Part shown: positions 18,989 to 30,483 of the stretch, in pieces | Layout: the number at the start of each line of letters is the position of its first letter | Numbering within the stretch: position 1 is the first letter of the stretch | Source: Conservatibacter flavescens | GTDB lineage: Bacteria > Pseudomonadota > Gammaproteobacteria > Enterobacterales > Pasteurellaceae | Length of the DNA stretch: 64,000 nucleotides | Assembly (NCBI RefSeq): GCF_002795425.1 | Contig: NZ_PHHA01000009.1 | Span: 1 to 64,000, forward strand | Reading direction: 5' to 3' | Notes under the pieces: model-generated | The model's database searches: none | What the model saw: the letters and a program-made list of their open reading frames with translations, nothing else | Told to the model about the DNA's origin: nothing | Translations under genes and position numbers: made by a program

Positions 18989-19012
18989 AGGCACAATAAA
19001 TGTGCCTTTTTT
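18987..19012. terminator. Terminator after the LysR gene, bidirectional
   Basis: AAAGGCACA (18987-18995) pairs with TGTGCCTTT (19001-19009) across ATAAA, followed by T on the plus strand. On the minus strand, ATTTTTG follows, so it can also serve the convergent doxX gene. Confidence 0.8.
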
Positions 19013-19033
19013 CGGGAATACTTAAAAGTGCGG

Positions 19034-19435
19034 TTATTTTTTACCAAGTTTATTATCTAAAGCAAACGCACCTGGACCAGAAAATACAAAGTATAAGAAC
19101 ACAAGGGAATATAATGCTGCTAATTCACCTTTATTCACGATAGGTAATAAAATATCTGCTGCTGTCGCATGAATTAAGAAATAGGCAACCGCCATTTGAC
19201 CAGATAAAATAAAACCTGCTAAACGGGTAAATAAACCTAAAATAATTAAAATACCGCCAACAATTTCAATAATTCCACCAATACCGTACATAGAGAATAA
19301 TGGCACACTACCGTTACCACCTGTCATTGATACTGGGAATTCAAAGAACTTCGCTGTACCATGAAGTAAAAACATATAACCTGCGATAATACGTAATAGC
19401 GCTAATACATATGGAGTATATTTATTCATTGTCAT
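19034..19435 (-). CDS. DoxX family membrane protein
   Basis: A 133-residue protein with four hydrophobic segments. The DoxX start is typical: LRIIAGYMFLLHGTAKFFEF, followed by GGIIEIVGGILIILGLFTRLAGFILSGQMAVAYF. The family is linked in other bacteria with quinone or thiosulfate redox chemistry and oxidative stress, but the role of this short type is not established. It is convergent with the LysR gene and lies downstream of rapZ, separated by 135 bases, so it probably has its own promoter. Confidence 0.85.
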   Translation of the reverse strand: MTMNKYTPYVLALLRIIAGYMFLLHGTAKFFEFPVSMTGGNGSVPLFSMYGIGGIIEIVGGILIILGLFTRLAGFILSGQMAVAYFLIHATAADILLPIVNKGELAALYSLVFLYFVFSGPGAFALDNKLGKK

Positions 19436-19570
19436 TTCACTTTCCTATAAAAAATTAAGTACCGACCTATTCGGAACAACGGGGGGCATTATAATCAAAA
19501 ATATTAATTAAGCAATAAACGCCATTGGAAAATCACTTTTTCTTATAAGTTAACAATCTATCGATGAATC

Positions 19571-20425
19571 TTATTTTTTATTTCTCTCCAAAGACTTGTG
19601 CTGAATTTTGACTTTTTTTCCTCGAGATTGGAAATATTCTCCTAATTGCTGTGCAATGTACACTGAGCGATGCTTTCCTCCCGTACAACCAATCGCGATA
19701 GTTAAGTAACTACGATTATTTTGTTCTAACATCGGCAACCAAGTTTCTAAATAATTACGTGTTAAATAAATAAAATTATGTACCTCAACATGTTTATTCA
19801 AAAACTCGATAACCGGTTCATCTAAACCAGTCATCGGGCGTAAAGCTGCATTCCAATGCGGGTTAGGCAAAAAACGAACATCAAAAACATAGTCAGCATC
19901 AAGAGGAATACCGTATTTAAAACCAAAAGATTGCACAATTATTTTGAGTTCTTTATCTGTATTGCCACGCAAAAATTCGCGTAAACGCTCAGCAAGTTCA
20001 TGAGTAGAAATTTCTGTCGTATCCACAATTAAATTCGCATGCTGAACCAATGGATCGAGATGCTCTCGCTCCATGTCAATCGCGTTTTCCAAAGAAATAT
20101 CATTAATAGATAGAGGGTGTAAACGGCGAGAGTCGCTATAACGGCGAATTAATGCGCTCCGTTCAGCTTCGAGAAAAATAATTTTGACTTGGTGATATTC
20201 TGAAATTTGCAACAACAGATCATCGAGTATATTAGGTGAATGAGGTAAATTACGAATATCAAGGCTAATGGCTGCGGAGGTTTGATTTGGAGATAAGTTA
20301 TCTACCAATTGAGGAAGTAAATCGAATGGTAAATTATCGACACAATAATATCCCATATCTTCAAGGGCGCGCAATGCTACGGATTTCCCGGCACCAGAAC
20401 GACCGCTGACAATTATCAGTTCCAT
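19571..20425 (-). CDS. rapZ: RNase adapter protein RapZ
   Basis: A nucleotide-binding protein of 284 residues that in E. coli guides RNase E to the small RNA GlmZ and so controls glucosamine-6-phosphate synthase. The N-terminal kinase-like domain has the P-loop GRSGAGKS (residues 8-15) and a DTTE motif. The C-terminal RNA-binding domain contains [18 protein letters not shown]. It lies 49 bases after ptsN on the same strand. The enterobacterial neighbour npr is missing. This gene would supply control of cell-wall precursor supply near the dcw cluster. Confidence 0.96.
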   Translation of the reverse strand: MELIIVSGRSGAGKSVALRALEDMGYYCVDNLPFDLLPQLVDNLSPNQTSAAISLDIRNLPHSPNILDDLLLQISEYHQVKIIFLEAERSALIRRYSDSRRLHPLSINDISLENAIDMEREHLDPLVQHANLIVDTTEISTHELAERLREFLRGNTDKELKIIVQSFGFKYGIPLDADYVFDVRFLPNPHWNAALRPMTGLDEPVIEFLNKHVEVHNFIYLTRNYLETWLPMLEQNNRSYLTIAIGCTGGKHRSVYIAQQLGEYFQSRGKKVKIQHKSLERNKK

Positions 20426-20474
20426 CTATTTAACCTCTTAATTTGTTAAATCTATATAGCTAACTAAGAGCATA

Positions 20475-20927
20475 TCATATCTCAATATGCTCAAAAATTT
20501 CCCAAATTTCCTCCGCACTTTGCGCATTACGTAATTGCTTACACAAACTCTTATCTGTCAGACATTCTGCAAGTCGTGCAAGGTGTATTTTGAATGCATC
20601 GCAATAGTGTTCCGGAATGAGTAATGCAAAAAATAAATCCACATCTCGTCTATCTGCTGCAGAAAAATCAATCGCTGTATCTAATTGTAAAAATACTGCT
20701 ACAGGCTTCTCTCCCCCTGCTAATTTTGCATGAGGGAGCGCAACGCCGCCACCTAAGCTAGTACAGCCCAGCTTCTCGCGGGCGCATAACTGCTCAAAAC
20801 AAAGATGAGGCTCCAGATTCTGATGTTCGGCAGCAATATTTGCTATCACTTCAAGCACGCGTTTTTTACTGGAACACAAAATCCCTTGACGGATATTTTG
20901 TGTGGGTAATAGGTCTGTAATTTTCAT
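20475..20927 (-). CDS. ptsN: PTS IIA-like nitrogen-regulatory protein
   Basis: EIIA-Ntr, the last phosphoryl acceptor of the regulatory PTS-Ntr chain. The phosphorylated histidine is in GGGVALPHAKLAG (His66 counting from the chosen start). The start is placed at ATG 20927 (MKITDLLPTQN), four bases after the lptB stop. A GTG at 20951, preceded by AGG, would add eight residues and overlap lptB by 20 bases; both are possible. E. coli has rpoN and hpf between lptB and ptsN; here they are absent. Known partners in E. coli include TrkA and KdpD. Confidence 0.92.
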   Translation of the reverse strand: MKITDLLPTQNIRQGILCSSKKRVLEVIANIAAEHQNLEPHLCFEQLCAREKLGCTSLGGGVALPHAKLAGGEKPVAVFLQLDTAIDFSAADRRDVDLFFALLIPEHYCDAFKIHLARLAECLTDKSLCKQLRNAQSAEEIWEIFEHIEI

Positions 20928-20931
20928 CACG

Positions 20932-21657
20932 TTATAATTTAAATTGCTCACCTAAATAAACACGCTTAACTTGCTCATTATTCAGAATTTCCTCTGGTGT
21001 TCCATTGGCAATCATATGGCCCGCACTCACAATATAAGCACGTTCACAGACATCAAGGGTTTCTCGTACATTATGATCGGTGATCAGCACCCCTAATCCT
21101 CGATCACGTAAATCCACAATAATTTTCTTAATGTCTATGACGGAAATCGGATCAACACCCGCAAAAGGTTCATCTAACAAAATAAATTTTGGGTTCGCCG
21201 CCAACGCACGGGCAATTTCAACGCGGCGTCGTTCTCCCCCTGACAACGATTGCCCTAAACTGTCCCGAATATGGCCAATATTAAACTCTTCAATTAATTC
21301 GTCTGCCCGTTCTTGTCGCTGAAGTGCGGTCAGATCTTTGCGAATTTCTAATACTGCCATCAAATTATCATATACACTCAATCGGCGGAAGATCGAAGCT
21401 TCTTGCGGTAAATATCCCACACCACGTTGCGCGCGATTGTGCATAGGCAACAAACTAATATCTTCATCATCAATACAAATTTTACCTTGATCATGGCGCA
21501 CTAAACCTACAACCATATAAAAAGTCGTTGTTTTGCCTGCACCATTTGGCCCTAATAGCCCGACAATTTCACCAGAATTGACCGTTAAGCTAACATCTTC
21601 CACCACTTTACGGCTTTTATAGCTTTTTGCTAAGTTTTCTGCATAAAGAATCGACAT
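20932..21657 (-). CDS. lptB: LPS export ABC ATPase LptB
   Basis: The cytoplasmic ATPase of LptB2FG, which powers lipopolysaccharide extraction and transport to the outer membrane. All ABC motifs are present in 241 residues: Walker [11 protein letters not shown]-loop [12 protein letters not shown], signature LSGGERRR, Walker [14 protein letters not shown] and switch histidine ITDHNV. It is nine bases downstream of lptA. Order on the strand is lptC-lptA-lptB-ptsN-rapZ. The membrane partners LptF and LptG are not in the window. Confidence 0.98.
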   Translation of the reverse strand: MSILYAENLAKSYKSRKVVEDVSLTVNSGEIVGLLGPNGAGKTTTFYMVVGLVRHDQGKICIDDEDISLLPMHNRAQRGVGYLPQEASIFRRLSVYDNLMAVLEIRKDLTALQRQERADELIEEFNIGHIRDSLGQSLSGGERRRVEIARALAANPKFILLDEPFAGVDPISVIDIKKIIVDLRDRGLGVLITDHNVRETLDVCERAYIVSAGHMIANGTPEEILNNEQVKRVYLGEQFKL

Positions 21658-21666
21658 AACAAGACC

Positions 21667-22179
21667 TTATTTCTGATTATTTAACTGCGATGGAATCAAA
21701 ATAGTTTTCACGCGCGATTTTGCCGAACCTGTCGCTTTTAATTGTTGTTTCTTCACATCATAGGTGATCACATTACCATTGATCTTACTATCTAATTGCT
21801 TAAGTTCCGCATTGCCCGTTAAGGTCAAAAATTCTTGCCCTAAATCATAGTGCACTTTTTGCGCACGGCCATCAACCGGCTTTCCATCATCTAGCATTTG
21901 ATGAAAAGTCACAGGATTACCAAAAGCTTCCACTGTTTCTTTTTTCCCAGAATCTTTCTCAGGACGAGTGATCACCACTTTTTGTGCTTTAATCAAAATA
22001 GAGCCTTGTGTAATGACAACATTATCTGTAAATGTCACAACATTATTTTCTAAATCTAATGATTGATTATCTGATTCAATATTAATGGGTTGATTAGTAT
22101 CATCTTTCAAAGCAAACGCGGGGAACGTACAACCCAACATAATCCCCATTAATATAAATTTATTGGTTATTGACTTCAT
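21667..22179 (-). CDS. lptA: Periplasmic LPS bridge protein LptA
   Basis: The periplasmic OstA-like beta-jellyroll protein that oligomerises into the bridge carrying LPS from LptC to LptD. It has 170 residues with a signal peptide ending near residue 23 (CTFPAFA). The OstA pattern is visible in INIESDNQSLDLENNVVTFTDNVVI, and later in GDAELKQ-like repeats such as LTGNAELKQLDSKINGNVI. It overlaps lptC by 20 bases. An alternative start a few codons in (MGIMLGC) would shorten the signal peptide. Confidence 0.94.
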   Translation of the reverse strand: MKSITNKFILMGIMLGCTFPAFALKDDTNQPINIESDNQSLDLENNVVTFTDNVVITQGSILIKAQKVVITRPEKDSGKKETVEAFGNPVTFHQMLDDGKPVDGRAQKVHYDLGQEFLTLTGNAELKQLDSKINGNVITYDVKKQQLKATGSAKSRVKTILIPSQLNNQK

Positions 22180-22735
22180 AATATGTTTTAACCTGTTCCT
22201 TTAATGTTGCAATCTGCTGTTGCAAATTTCCTGTCAACTTCTGCCCTGTTGTAATAAAATTCTGCCCATTGATTTTCACCATTGTATCAGAACTAATATC
22301 GTGTGTCGTTAAATTGAATTGCGCCTTCTCTGTTTCCACTCGTTGCAAGCGTGAATCAGGCAACAAACTTTTAGCAACAACATTTCCCTCTAAATATAGC
22401 ATACGATCTTTCGTCAATACTGCAGTGTCTGCACTTAGCATCCAACTTTGTTGTTCTGCATTTTTTCCTTCAATATCATATAAATATAATATTGGCTTTG
22501 TAAACTCTGTATGCCCATCATTATCATAATGCGAAACCGTCTCTGCTCGCCCTACATATTGTTTTTTTCCGGTGGGCGAATACAATATGGTTTCCATCTT
22601 TTGTCCAACATATTCTGGACTCTCGTCTTTTTTAATTAGCTCGCTCAAATCATGGTTACTTTGATTTAACGAATAAAACCAACCTAACAAGACGAGAACA
22701 ATCAGCCCTAAAATTATGTTCCAACGAATATTCAT
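22160..22735 (-). CDS. lptC: LPS export membrane anchor LptC
   Basis: The bitopic inner-membrane component of the Lpt machine. A single helix at residues 4-21 (RWNIILGLIVLVLLGWFYSL) is followed by a periplasmic jellyroll that hands LPS to LptA. The start is placed at ATG 22735 (191 residues); an upstream in-frame TTG at 22753 would add six residues. It is the first gene of lptCAB-ptsN-rapZ and is divergent from adk. Unlike E. coli, no kdsD or kdsC precedes it. Confidence 0.9.
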   Translation of the reverse strand: MNIRWNIILGLIVLVLLGWFYSLNQSNHDLSELIKKDESPEYVGQKMETILYSPTGKKQYVGRAETVSHYDNDGHTEFTKPILYLYDIEGKNAEQQSWMLSADTAVLTKDRMLYLEGNVVAKSLLPDSRLQRVETEKAQFNLTTHDISSDTMVKINGQNFITTGQKLTGNLQQQIATLKEQVKTYYEVNNQ

Positions 22736-22919
22736 AGCCTTATGCCAACTCAATCTTAATCAACTCTAGATGGTCAGATAATAGCATAATTTCTGTAAAA
22801 ATGTATTTTTATTCAAAATATGGCTTGCGCATTTTCTTCAATTTTTTCGACAAAATAAATAAAAAAATCAGACCGCACTTGAGTTTATCTCTTAACAGCG
22901 GTATGGTATGCTAGATTGA

Positions 22920-23585
<666 letters not shown>

Positions 23586-23592
23586 ATCTTAT

Positions 23593-23624
23593 AAGATAGG
23601 ACGGGCTATGTTCTGTCCTATCTT
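23593..23624. terminator. Terminator between adk and ubiD
   Basis: AAGATAGGAC (23593-23602) pairs with GTCCTATCTT (23615-23624). It lies between the convergent adk and ubiD stops and ends in TTTATTAG on the plus strand. Confidence 0.75.
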
Positions 23625-23631
23625 TATTAGA

Positions 23632-25107
23632 TTATGAATCCTCAAAAATACCCAAACTGTCCCAAATCTCATCAATACGTTTAACAATATTTGGATCTTT
23701 TTTAATTGGTATCCCCCATTCTCTTGAGGTTTCACCAGGCCATTTATTCGTGGCATCAATTCCCATTTTAGATCCCAATCCCGCAACCGGTGAGGCAAAA
23801 TCTAAATAATCAATAGGCGTATTTTCAACCAATGTCAAATCTCGTCCCGGATCACAACGCGTCGTCATCGCCCAAATGACATCTTTCCAATCTCGTGCAT
23901 TCACGTCTTCATCACATACAATAACAAACTTCGTATACATGAATTGGCGCAAAAAAGACCAAACGCCCATCATTACGCGTTTTGCATGCCCTGCATATTG
24001 CTTTTTCATTGTCACTACAGCTAAACGATAAGAACAGCCCTCAGGTGGCAAATAAAAATCCACAATTTCAGGGAATTGTTTTTGTAGAATAGGAATAAAT
24101 ACTTCATTCAACGCTTCTCCTAATACCGCAGGCTCATCAGGCGGACGCCCCGTATAAGTAGAATGGTAAATAGGATTTTGTCGCATGGTGATATGTGTGA
24201 CTGTAAACACAGGAAAATATTCCTGCTCATTATAATATCCAGTATGATCGCCATAAGGCCCCTCTAAAGCCTTTTCCTCTGGATCGATATACCCTTCTAA
24301 TACAATTTCTGCACTAGCCGGCACTTCGAGATCATTACTTACCGATTTAACGACTTCCGTTTTATTTCCCCGTAATAAACCTGCAAAGGCATATTCTGAT
24401 AAGCTGTCAGGAATCGGTGTTACCGCACTTAAAATCGTCGCAGGATCTGCCCCTAGCGCCACAGAAACAGGGAAAGGTTGGCCAGGATTAGCCTCTTGCC
24501 ATTCCTGAAAATCTAAAGCACCACCTCGATGAGACAGCCAACGCATGATTAGTTTGTTTTTGCCGATTAACTGTTGGCGATAAATACCCAAATTTTGTCG
24601 CTTTTTATAAGGCCCTTTCGTTACCGTTAATCCCCAAGTGACGAGAGGGGCAATATCATCTTTCCAGCACTGCATGATCGGCAACTGATATAAGTCAACC
24701 TTATCCCCTTGCCATATAATTTGCTGACAATCAGCCTTACCCAACACTTTTGTCGGCATATTTAAGACTTGTTTAAATTGTGGCAATGTTGAAAGTAAAT
24801 CCTTAAAACCTTTCGGAGGCTCAGGCTCTTTTAAAAACGCAAGTAATTTACCTACTTCACGTAATGCTAAAACGTCTTCCTGCCCCATACCCAAAGCCAC
24901 ACGTTTGGGTGTGCCAAATAAATTACACAGCACTGGCATATTGAATCCCTTTGGATTTTCAAATAGCAAAGCCGGCCCACCAGCACGCAAAGTGCGGTCA
25001 GAAATTTCCGTCATTTCTAAATAGGGATCAATTTCCTGTTTAATCCGTTTCAACTCACCTTGTTGCTCTAATAACTCAAGGAAATCTCGTAAGTTTTTAT
25101 ATTTCAT
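23632..25107 (-). CDS. ubiD: 4-hydroxy-3-polyprenylbenzoate decarboxylase
   Basis: A prenylated-FMN enzyme that removes the carboxylate from polyprenyl-hydroxybenzoate in ubiquinone synthesis. It needs the flavin prenyltransferase UbiX, which is not in the window. The 491 residues match the E. coli protein. Family segments include [15 protein letters not shown] near residue 42, [22 protein letters not shown] near residue 270 (with the conserved catalytic Arg-Glu-Glu region) and [14 protein letters not shown] near the end. The start is placed at ATG 25107; the codon before it is a TTG. It lies only nine bases after ushA on the same strand. Confidence 0.96.
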   Translation of the reverse strand: MKYKNLRDFLELLEQQGELKRIKQEIDPYLEMTEISDRTLRAGGPALLFENPKGFNMPVLCNLFGTPKRVALGMGQEDVLALREVGKLLAFLKEPEPPKGFKDLLSTLPQFKQVLNMPTKVLGKADCQQIIWQGDKVDLYQLPIMQCWKDDIAPLVTWGLTVTKGPYKKRQNLGIYRQQLIGKNKLIMRWLSHRGGALDFQEWQEANPGQPFPVSVALGADPATILSAVTPIPDSLSEYAFAGLLRGNKTEVVKSVSNDLEVPASAEIVLEGYIDPEEKALEGPYGDHTGYYNEQEYFPVFTVTHITMRQNPIYHSTYTGRPPDEPAVLGEALNEVFIPILQKQFPEIVDFYLPPEGCSYRLAVVTMKKQYAGHAKRVMMGVWSFLRQFMYTKFVIVCDEDVNARDWKDVIWAMTTRCDPGRDLTLVENTPIDYLDFASPVAGLGSKMGIDATNKWPGETSREWGIPIKKDPNIVKRIDEIWDSLGIFEDS

Positions 25108-25116
25108 CAAAAAACC

Positions 25117-26769
25117 TTATTCTTGAAAAACAACTGCATTATTGGGTTCAAATTGATGGGCATCAATAGGGCTATTTTTGATAAAAAATTCTTTTAACAC
25201 CTCAGCATCAACAAATCCTGTATTTACATAAGTTGGGTGGTTTGTTACTACCGGATAGCCATCACCTCCAGCAGCCCAATAACTCAAAATTGCAATACGA
25301 TAAACTTTATTAGGATCAAAATCCTGATTTTGAATTTTAATGTCCTTCAATTGTTTATTTTTCAGATCAACGATCATGCTAATATCTCGGCTAAATTGTG
25401 GATAAGCACCTGAATCCACCTCTTTAAATGCGACAACATTAAGATAGTCCAATAAATCACGGCCTTTTAATTCAAAGTAAGTCAAAATATTTCCAAATGG
25501 TTGTACTTTCAAAATATCTTTATACGTGACATCGCCTTCTAAAATAGAGTCACGTATACCACCTGAACCGACAATCGCAAAATCCGCATTGACTCTTTCA
25601 CGCTGTGCTTCACCAATTAAATGACCAAGATTCGTTTGATGGAAACGAACAACCTTGCGATCTCCCTCTAACTTTCCTTTGACTTCTCCGACTTTTACCC
25701 CTAATAACTCATCGCCTTTATCTTGATAGGCTTTAAGCTGCTCCATAAGTTGTGCATCTTGTGGAATCTCATTTTCATATAGCACATATTCTGATTTCCC
25801 CTCTGCATTTGTGGTCTTTTGTTTTAAATTTACAGGGATCAATGTATAATCAACTAGATTTAATTCACCATTTTTAAACTCGAAATCAGCACGCCCTACA
25901 TATTTTCCCCATTCACCCGCTTGCATAATCCAAGTACCATTTTGAAAATCAGGTTTACAAGCTTGGGTAGGGGCATAATCTTCAACAATTTTCCCTTTTT
26001 CATCAACGCATACTGTGTCATGTGTATGCCCACCAATAACCATATCAAAAGCGTTTAGTGGCAAGTTTCGTACCATAGAAACATCACCAGGCGCATTTGA
26101 ACCATGCTTTCCATCAGAATAATATCCCATATGGGTTAGTGCAATTTTGACATCTGGCTTTTCGTTTTTGTCTAGCTGTGCTAACACTTGCTTGGCAGTC
26201 TCAGTTGGATCATTGAATGTGACGGCCCCCATAAACTCTGGATTACCTAATTTTGCTGTATCCTCCGTTGTTAATCCTACAACCGCTATTTTAAGTCCCT
26301 GTTTATCCAGCACAGTATAAGGCTTCACTAAAAGTTCATTTGTTTTATTTAATCGCACATTTGCCGCAAGAAATGGGAATTTTGCCCACTTTTCTTGCAT
26401 TTCTAACAATTGCAACGGATTATCAAACTCATGATTCCCCAACGTCATCGCGTCATACCCAATCACATTCATTCCCTCGATATCAGGTCTTGCATTTTGT
26501 AAATCTGATTCAGGCACGCCGGTATTAATATCTCCAGCATTTAATAACAGAACGGTACCACCTTTTGTTTCAACTTCTGTTCTAATTTTATCAATCAAGG
26601 TTTTTTGTGCGGCTAAGCCATATTCACCACGCTCATTTGGCCAGAAATGACCGTGTAAATCATTAGTATGTAATACGGTGAATTGATAAACCTTATCTGT
26701 TTCATAAGCAATTGCAGTCGCTGAACTCATTAATAATGAAAGAGCGGTCAATTTAACAAACGTTTTCAT
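25117..26769 (-). CDS. ushA: Periplasmic UDP-sugar hydrolase / 5'-nucleotidase
   Basis: A periplasmic metallophosphoesterase of 550 residues, the same length as E. coli UshA and close to it throughout. A signal peptide ends near residue 21 (SATAIA). Dimetal-site motifs are HTNDLHGHFW, NAGDINTGVPESDL, LGNHEFDNPL and GGHTHD. The C-terminal nucleotide-binding domain has GSGGIRDSI and SGAYPQFSRD. It degrades UDP-sugars and nucleotides so that nucleosides can be taken up. Haemophilus NadN is a longer relative that releases nicotinamide riboside from NAD; such activity is possible here too. Confidence 0.92.
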   Translation of the reverse strand: MKTFVKLTALSLLMSSATAIAYETDKVYQFTVLHTNDLHGHFWPNERGEYGLAAQKTLIDKIRTEVETKGGTVLLLNAGDINTGVPESDLQNARPDIEGMNVIGYDAMTLGNHEFDNPLQLLEMQEKWAKFPFLAANVRLNKTNELLVKPYTVLDKQGLKIAVVGLTTEDTAKLGNPEFMGAVTFNDPTETAKQVLAQLDKNEKPDVKIALTHMGYYSDGKHGSNAPGDVSMVRNLPLNAFDMVIGGHTHDTVCVDEKGKIVEDYAPTQACKPDFQNGTWIMQAGEWGKYVGRADFEFKNGELNLVDYTLIPVNLKQKTTNAEGKSEYVLYENEIPQDAQLMEQLKAYQDKGDELLGVKVGEVKGKLEGDRKVVRFHQTNLGHLIGEAQRERVNADFAIVGSGGIRDSILEGDVTYKDILKVQPFGNILTYFELKGRDLLDYLNVVAFKEVDSGAYPQFSRDISMIVDLKNKQLKDIKIQNQDFDPNKVYRIAILSYWAAGGDGYPVVTNHPTYVNTGFVDAEVLKEFFIKNSPIDAHQFEPNNAVVFQE

Positions 26770-26788
26770 ATAGTATTCCTCATATAAA

Positions 26789-26817
26789 AAAAGCTATATC
26801 GTTAAAATATAGCTTTT
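26789..26817 (-). terminator. Terminator after lpxC
   Basis: AAAAGCTATA (26789-26798) pairs with TATAGCTTTT (26808-26817). On the minus strand a run of T follows the stem. It closes the dcw-lpxC transcript before ushA. Confidence 0.75.
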
Positions 26818-26838
26818 ATTTGAATTAGTCTATTGCCA

Positions 26839-27756
26839 TTAGATCAGCACTTGAGTTGGAACAGTATAACCTTGTGGAATGTCTGCCTTGTCATCAAAGC
26901 TCACAAACTCCCACGCTTCTTGATTATCCAGTAACGCGCGTAATAACATATTATTCAAACCATGTCCTGATTTATAGGCTTTAAAATCACCAATAATGTT
27001 ATATCCACACATAAATAAATCACCGATCGCATCAAGCATTTTATGGCGCACAAGCTCATCTTGGAAACGCAAACCTTCTTCATTTAAGATACGATAATCA
27101 TCTAGTACTATTGCATTATCCAAACTTCCGCCCAGCGCTAATCCTTGTGATTGCAAGTACTCAATATCTTTCATAAAGCCAAACGTACGCGCACGGCTAA
27201 TTTGATGAACAAAAGCTTGAGCAGAGAAGTCCATCGTATAATGGCATACATTCTTGCTAATTGCAGGATGATTAAAATCAATAGTAAAATCTAAACGAAA
27301 ACCATTATAAGGCGCAAACTCCGCCCATTTATCACCGTCTTCAACACGGATTTTTTGTTTTACACGAATAAACTTCTTCGCTGCATTTTGTTCTTCAATA
27401 CCTGCATCTAATAACAAGTAAATAAATGGACTCGCACTGCCATCCATAATAGGTATTTCAGGCGCATCAACTTCAACAATGATATTATCAATACCTAAAC
27501 CAGCTAATGCAGCATTGAGGTGCTCTACTGTAGAAATACGAACACCATCATCATTCACTAAACACGTACAAAGCATAGTGTCACGAATAGAATTTGCATC
27601 TGCGGGGAAAGATACCGGAGGATTAAGGTCTGTTCGACGATAAATCACACCTGTATTCACAGTGGCTGGACGCAATGTTAATGTCACTTTGCGACCACTA
27701 TGTAATCCAACACCTGTTACTTTAATGCTTTGTTTTAATGTTCTTTGCTTAATCAT
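26839..27756 (-). CDS. lpxC: UDP-3-O-acyl-GlcNAc deacetylase
   Basis: The zinc enzyme of the first committed step of lipid A synthesis. It has 305 residues. Zinc ligands are in [11 protein letters not shown] (His79 region) and [11 protein letters not shown] (His and Asp near 238-242), and the catalytic histidine is in KSGHGLNN near residue 265. It starts [21 protein letters not shown], as in E. coli. It follows ftsZ with a 34-base gap, the conserved end of the dcw cluster. Its level is normally set by FtsH proteolysis through the C-terminus, which here ends TVPTQVLI. Confidence 0.98.
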   Translation of the reverse strand: MIKQRTLKQSIKVTGVGLHSGRKVTLTLRPATVNTGVIYRRTDLNPPVSFPADANSIRDTMLCTCLVNDDGVRISTVEHLNAALAGLGIDNIIVEVDAPEIPIMDGSASPFIYLLLDAGIEEQNAAKKFIRVKQKIRVEDGDKWAEFAPYNGFRLDFTIDFNHPAISKNVCHYTMDFSAQAFVHQISRARTFGFMKDIEYLQSQGLALGGSLDNAIVLDDYRILNEEGLRFQDELVRHKMLDAIGDLFMCGYNIIGDFKAYKSGHGLNNMLLRALLDNQEAWEFVSFDDKADIPQGYTVPTQVLI

Positions 27757-27790
27757 ATATGTACCTACTTATGCTATCACACATAAATAA

Positions 27791-29086
27791 TTAATCTGCA
27801 TTATTATTTTTACGCAAAAATGCAGCCACATTCAGCAATTTTTCATCTTCTGATTTTAAATTTCTTGCTGCAGGTGGAAGATCGAATTCATTTTTAGGCT
27901 CGACACGACCGGCCCCATACTGATGATGGCTTTGTGTTCCTTGTAACGGTTGATGAGCAGGTTCAAATCCATGTGCGGTCCCCTGTGTTGGAGTCGCAAC
28001 ACCCATCATACGTTGTTTTGGCATCATTGCCTCAGCTGAGGTATTTGCACCGATACCTGTCGCAACGATAGTCACACGAATTTCATCTTCTAATTCAGGC
28101 ATTAAACTTGTACCGACAATTACTGTCGCATCTTCTGAAGCAAATGCACGTACAGTATCACCGACAGCACGAAACTCATCTAAGGTTAAATTCAGTCCAG
28201 CAGAAATATTCACCAATACGCCTTTTGCACCCGAAAGATCAATATCTTCCAACAATGGGCTAGCAACCGCTTCTTGAGCAGCCTTTTCTGCACGACCATC
28301 ACCAACGTCTCCAGAACCAATTCCAGTTCCCATCATGGCATGTCCCATTTCAGACATAACTGTACGTACGTCAGCAAAGTCCACGTTAATCAAACCCGGA
28401 GAGGTAATCATGTCAGAGATACCGCGTACAGAATTATTTAAAATATCATTAGCCGCAGAGAATGCATCAATAAGTGAGATATTTTTGCCAAGTACTTTTA
28501 ATAATTTTTCATTAGGAATAACAATCAAAGAATCAACGTGCTTAGACAGTTCTTGGATCCCCAATTCTGCATAATGCATACGTTTTTTCCCTTCAAAAAC
28601 AAAGGGTTTCGTTACAACTGCAACGGTTAAAATACCTAATTCTTTGGCAATTTGCGCCACCACAGGGGCAGCCCCAGTTCCGGTTCCACCGCCCATACCA
28701 GCAGCAATAAATACCATATCCGCCCCTTCTAACATTGCACGAATGGCATCCTGATCTTCCTCTGCCGCTTCTCGGCCGATATTTGGATTTGCGCCAGCCC
28801 CTAATCCTTTGGTTCTTTCATTACCAATTTGAATTGTTTGAGTGACTTTGCTTTTGCGCAAAGCTTGGGCATCGGTATTCACCACAAAGAAGCCAATGCT
28901 AGCATGTTGGTCTGCCGCATCAAAACTGCCATAGCTTTGAATACCATTGACCATCTGGCTAATTTCAGCATGGTTTCCCATACTCTGAACCATATGGTTT
29001 AAGGCATTACCGCCACCACCACCTACGCCAATCACCTTGATGATGGCGCCTTCTTGATATGATTCGTACTCGACTGGCTCAAACAT
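27791..29086 (-). CDS. ftsZ: Cell division GTPase FtsZ
   Basis: The tubulin-like protein that forms the division ring. It has 431 residues, longer than the E. coli protein (383) because of an extended linker. The N-terminal [17 protein letters not shown], the tubulin signature [13 protein letters not shown] and the T7 loop [11 protein letters not shown] are intact. The linker (about residues 340-415) is rich in Gln, His and Pro. The C-terminal peptide that binds FtsA and ZipA reads [16 protein letters not shown] small insertion ([18 protein letters not shown]) follows the first loop, as in other Haemophilus-type proteins. Confidence 0.99.
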   Translation of the reverse strand: MFEPVEYESYQEGAIIKVIGVGGGGGNALNHMVQSMGNHAEISQMVNGIQSYGSFDAADQHASIGFFVVNTDAQALRKSKVTQTIQIGNERTKGLGAGANPNIGREAAEEDQDAIRAMLEGADMVFIAAGMGGGTGTGAAPVVAQIAKELGILTVAVVTKPFVFEGKKRMHYAELGIQELSKHVDSLIVIPNEKLLKVLGKNISLIDAFSAANDILNNSVRGISDMITSPGLINVDFADVRTVMSEMGHAMMGTGIGSGDVGDGRAEKAAQEAVASPLLEDIDLSGAKGVLVNISAGLNLTLDEFRAVGDTVRAFASEDATVIVGTSLMPELEDEIRVTIVATGIGANTSAEAMMPKQRMMGVATPTQGTAHGFEPAHQPLQGTQSHHQYGAGRVEPKNEFDLPPAARNLKSEDEKLLNVAAFLRKNNNAD

Positions 29087-29171
29087 TTTTATTCTCCGTG
29101 TATGCCAACACCAACAGTTAGCATGATATTAAACCTAAATTATTCCTATTGTAGATGAAAAATCTCAATTC

Positions 29172-30449
29172 TCAAAACTCTGACTTCACTTTATTAAAGA
29201 TTTTTTTCAAAATACCAAAAGTTTTTCCTCCAAAACCTTCTTCGTTTTGAAAACTATCACGCATTAAGCCATCATGATCATTATGGTGGCTATAGTGTAA
29301 AAGTCCTAATACTGTCGCATATTGTGGTTTATCTACATAATCCGTTAACCCTGTTAAATTCAACGGACTACCAATGCGAACTTGCGATCCAAATACATCT
29401 GCAGCACATTGCGCTGCATCTTCAATTTGCGAACCGCCACCAGTCAATACAATTCCAGCAATTAACTCGGACTTCATTTGACGTTCAGATAATTCAGCTC
29501 GCAATTTTGCCAATTCTTTTTTTACCAACTCAAATAATTCGGCATAACGCGCAGAGGTAATTTCAGAAAGGCTTTCTTTAGTTAAGGTACGTGGTGGTCT
29601 CCCGCCCACGCCTAAAACCTCGATTTTTTTCTCAGGGTGCAAACTTGGTGGTGTCATTGCACTACCATAATTGACTTTAATTTCTTCCGCTTTAGTACGT
29701 GATGTCGTAAACATGTAAGCAACATCATCAGTGACAATATTACCAGCATAAGGAATTACCTTACTGAATCGTAGTGCGCCGTTGGTATAAACCATAATAT
29801 CCATTGTCCCACCACCGATATCAATCAGGCACACCCCTAACTCTTTTTCATCTTCAGTTAATACCGAATAGCCTGAAGCTAAACCTGAAAATACGACCTC
29901 ATCGACTTTTAGTTTACAGCGTTCCACCGCTTTTTTCAGATTCTTTAACCAATCTTGGTGACAAGCGATTAAGTGTGCCTGTGCTTTGAGACGCATTCCC
30001 TGTAAACCTAATGGGTTTTTAATATTAAACTGTCTGTCTACTGCAAATTCTTGAGGAATAACATGTAATACCGACAGTCCTTCCGACATTTTAACTGAAC
30101 TTGCCGTATACATAGCGGAATCAATTTCATCTTGTGTGACCTCGCCATCAACTATAGGTGCAAGACCGCTCTCATTGATGCTTTGAATGTGTTCACCGGT
30201 AATCGCCAACGTCACGCTCATTATTTGACAATCTGCTACAGATTCTGCTGCCTCAATGGCTCGTTGAATAGAATGCACAACCGCATCTAAATCTGTAATT
30301 CCACCTTTATCAATACCACGTGAAGGACAACTCCCCATACCCAATACGTTCACAACACCATCAGGTAACACTTCACCAACCACGGCCACTACTTTAGAAG
30401 TCCCCACTTCTAATCCCACAACTGTTTTTGATTCCACTATCTTTGCCAT
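29172..30449 (-). CDS. ftsA: Divisome actin homologue FtsA
   Basis: An actin-like ATPase that tethers FtsZ to the membrane and recruits later divisome proteins. It has 425 residues. The phosphate-1 segment [17 protein letters not shown] is near residue 11, phosphate-2 [14 protein letters not shown] near residue 205, and the adenosine motif [15 protein letters not shown] near residue 335. The C-terminal amphipathic helix [14 protein letters not shown] is the membrane-targeting sequence. It is placed between ftsQ and ftsZ with gaps of 34 and 85 bases; promoters for ftsZ often lie in this area. Confidence 0.98.
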   Translation of the reverse strand: MAKIVESKTVVGLEVGTSKVVAVVGEVLPDGVVNVLGMGSCPSRGIDKGGITDLDAVVHSIQRAIEAAESVADCQIMSVTLAITGEHIQSINESGLAPIVDGEVTQDEIDSAMYTASSVKMSEGLSVLHVIPQEFAVDRQFNIKNPLGLQGMRLKAQAHLIACHQDWLKNLKKAVERCKLKVDEVVFSGLASGYSVLTEDEKELGVCLIDIGGGTMDIMVYTNGALRFSKVIPYAGNIVTDDVAYMFTTSRTKAEEIKVNYGSAMTPPSLHPEKKIEVLGVGGRPPRTLTKESLSEITSARYAELFELVKKELAKLRAELSERQMKSELIAGIVLTGGGSQIEDAAQCAADVFGSQVRIGSPLNLTGLTDYVDKPQYATVLGLLHYSHHNDHDGLMRDSFQNEEGFGGKTFGILKKIFNKVKSEF

Positions 30450-30483
30450 ATTTACTTCACATATTTTTTGTTAATTTTTCTGA

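Noticed and set aside
25117-26769. Naming the periplasmic nucleotidase nadN
   Set aside because: Length and motif spacing follow UshA; NadN is longer. NAD hydrolysis remains possible.
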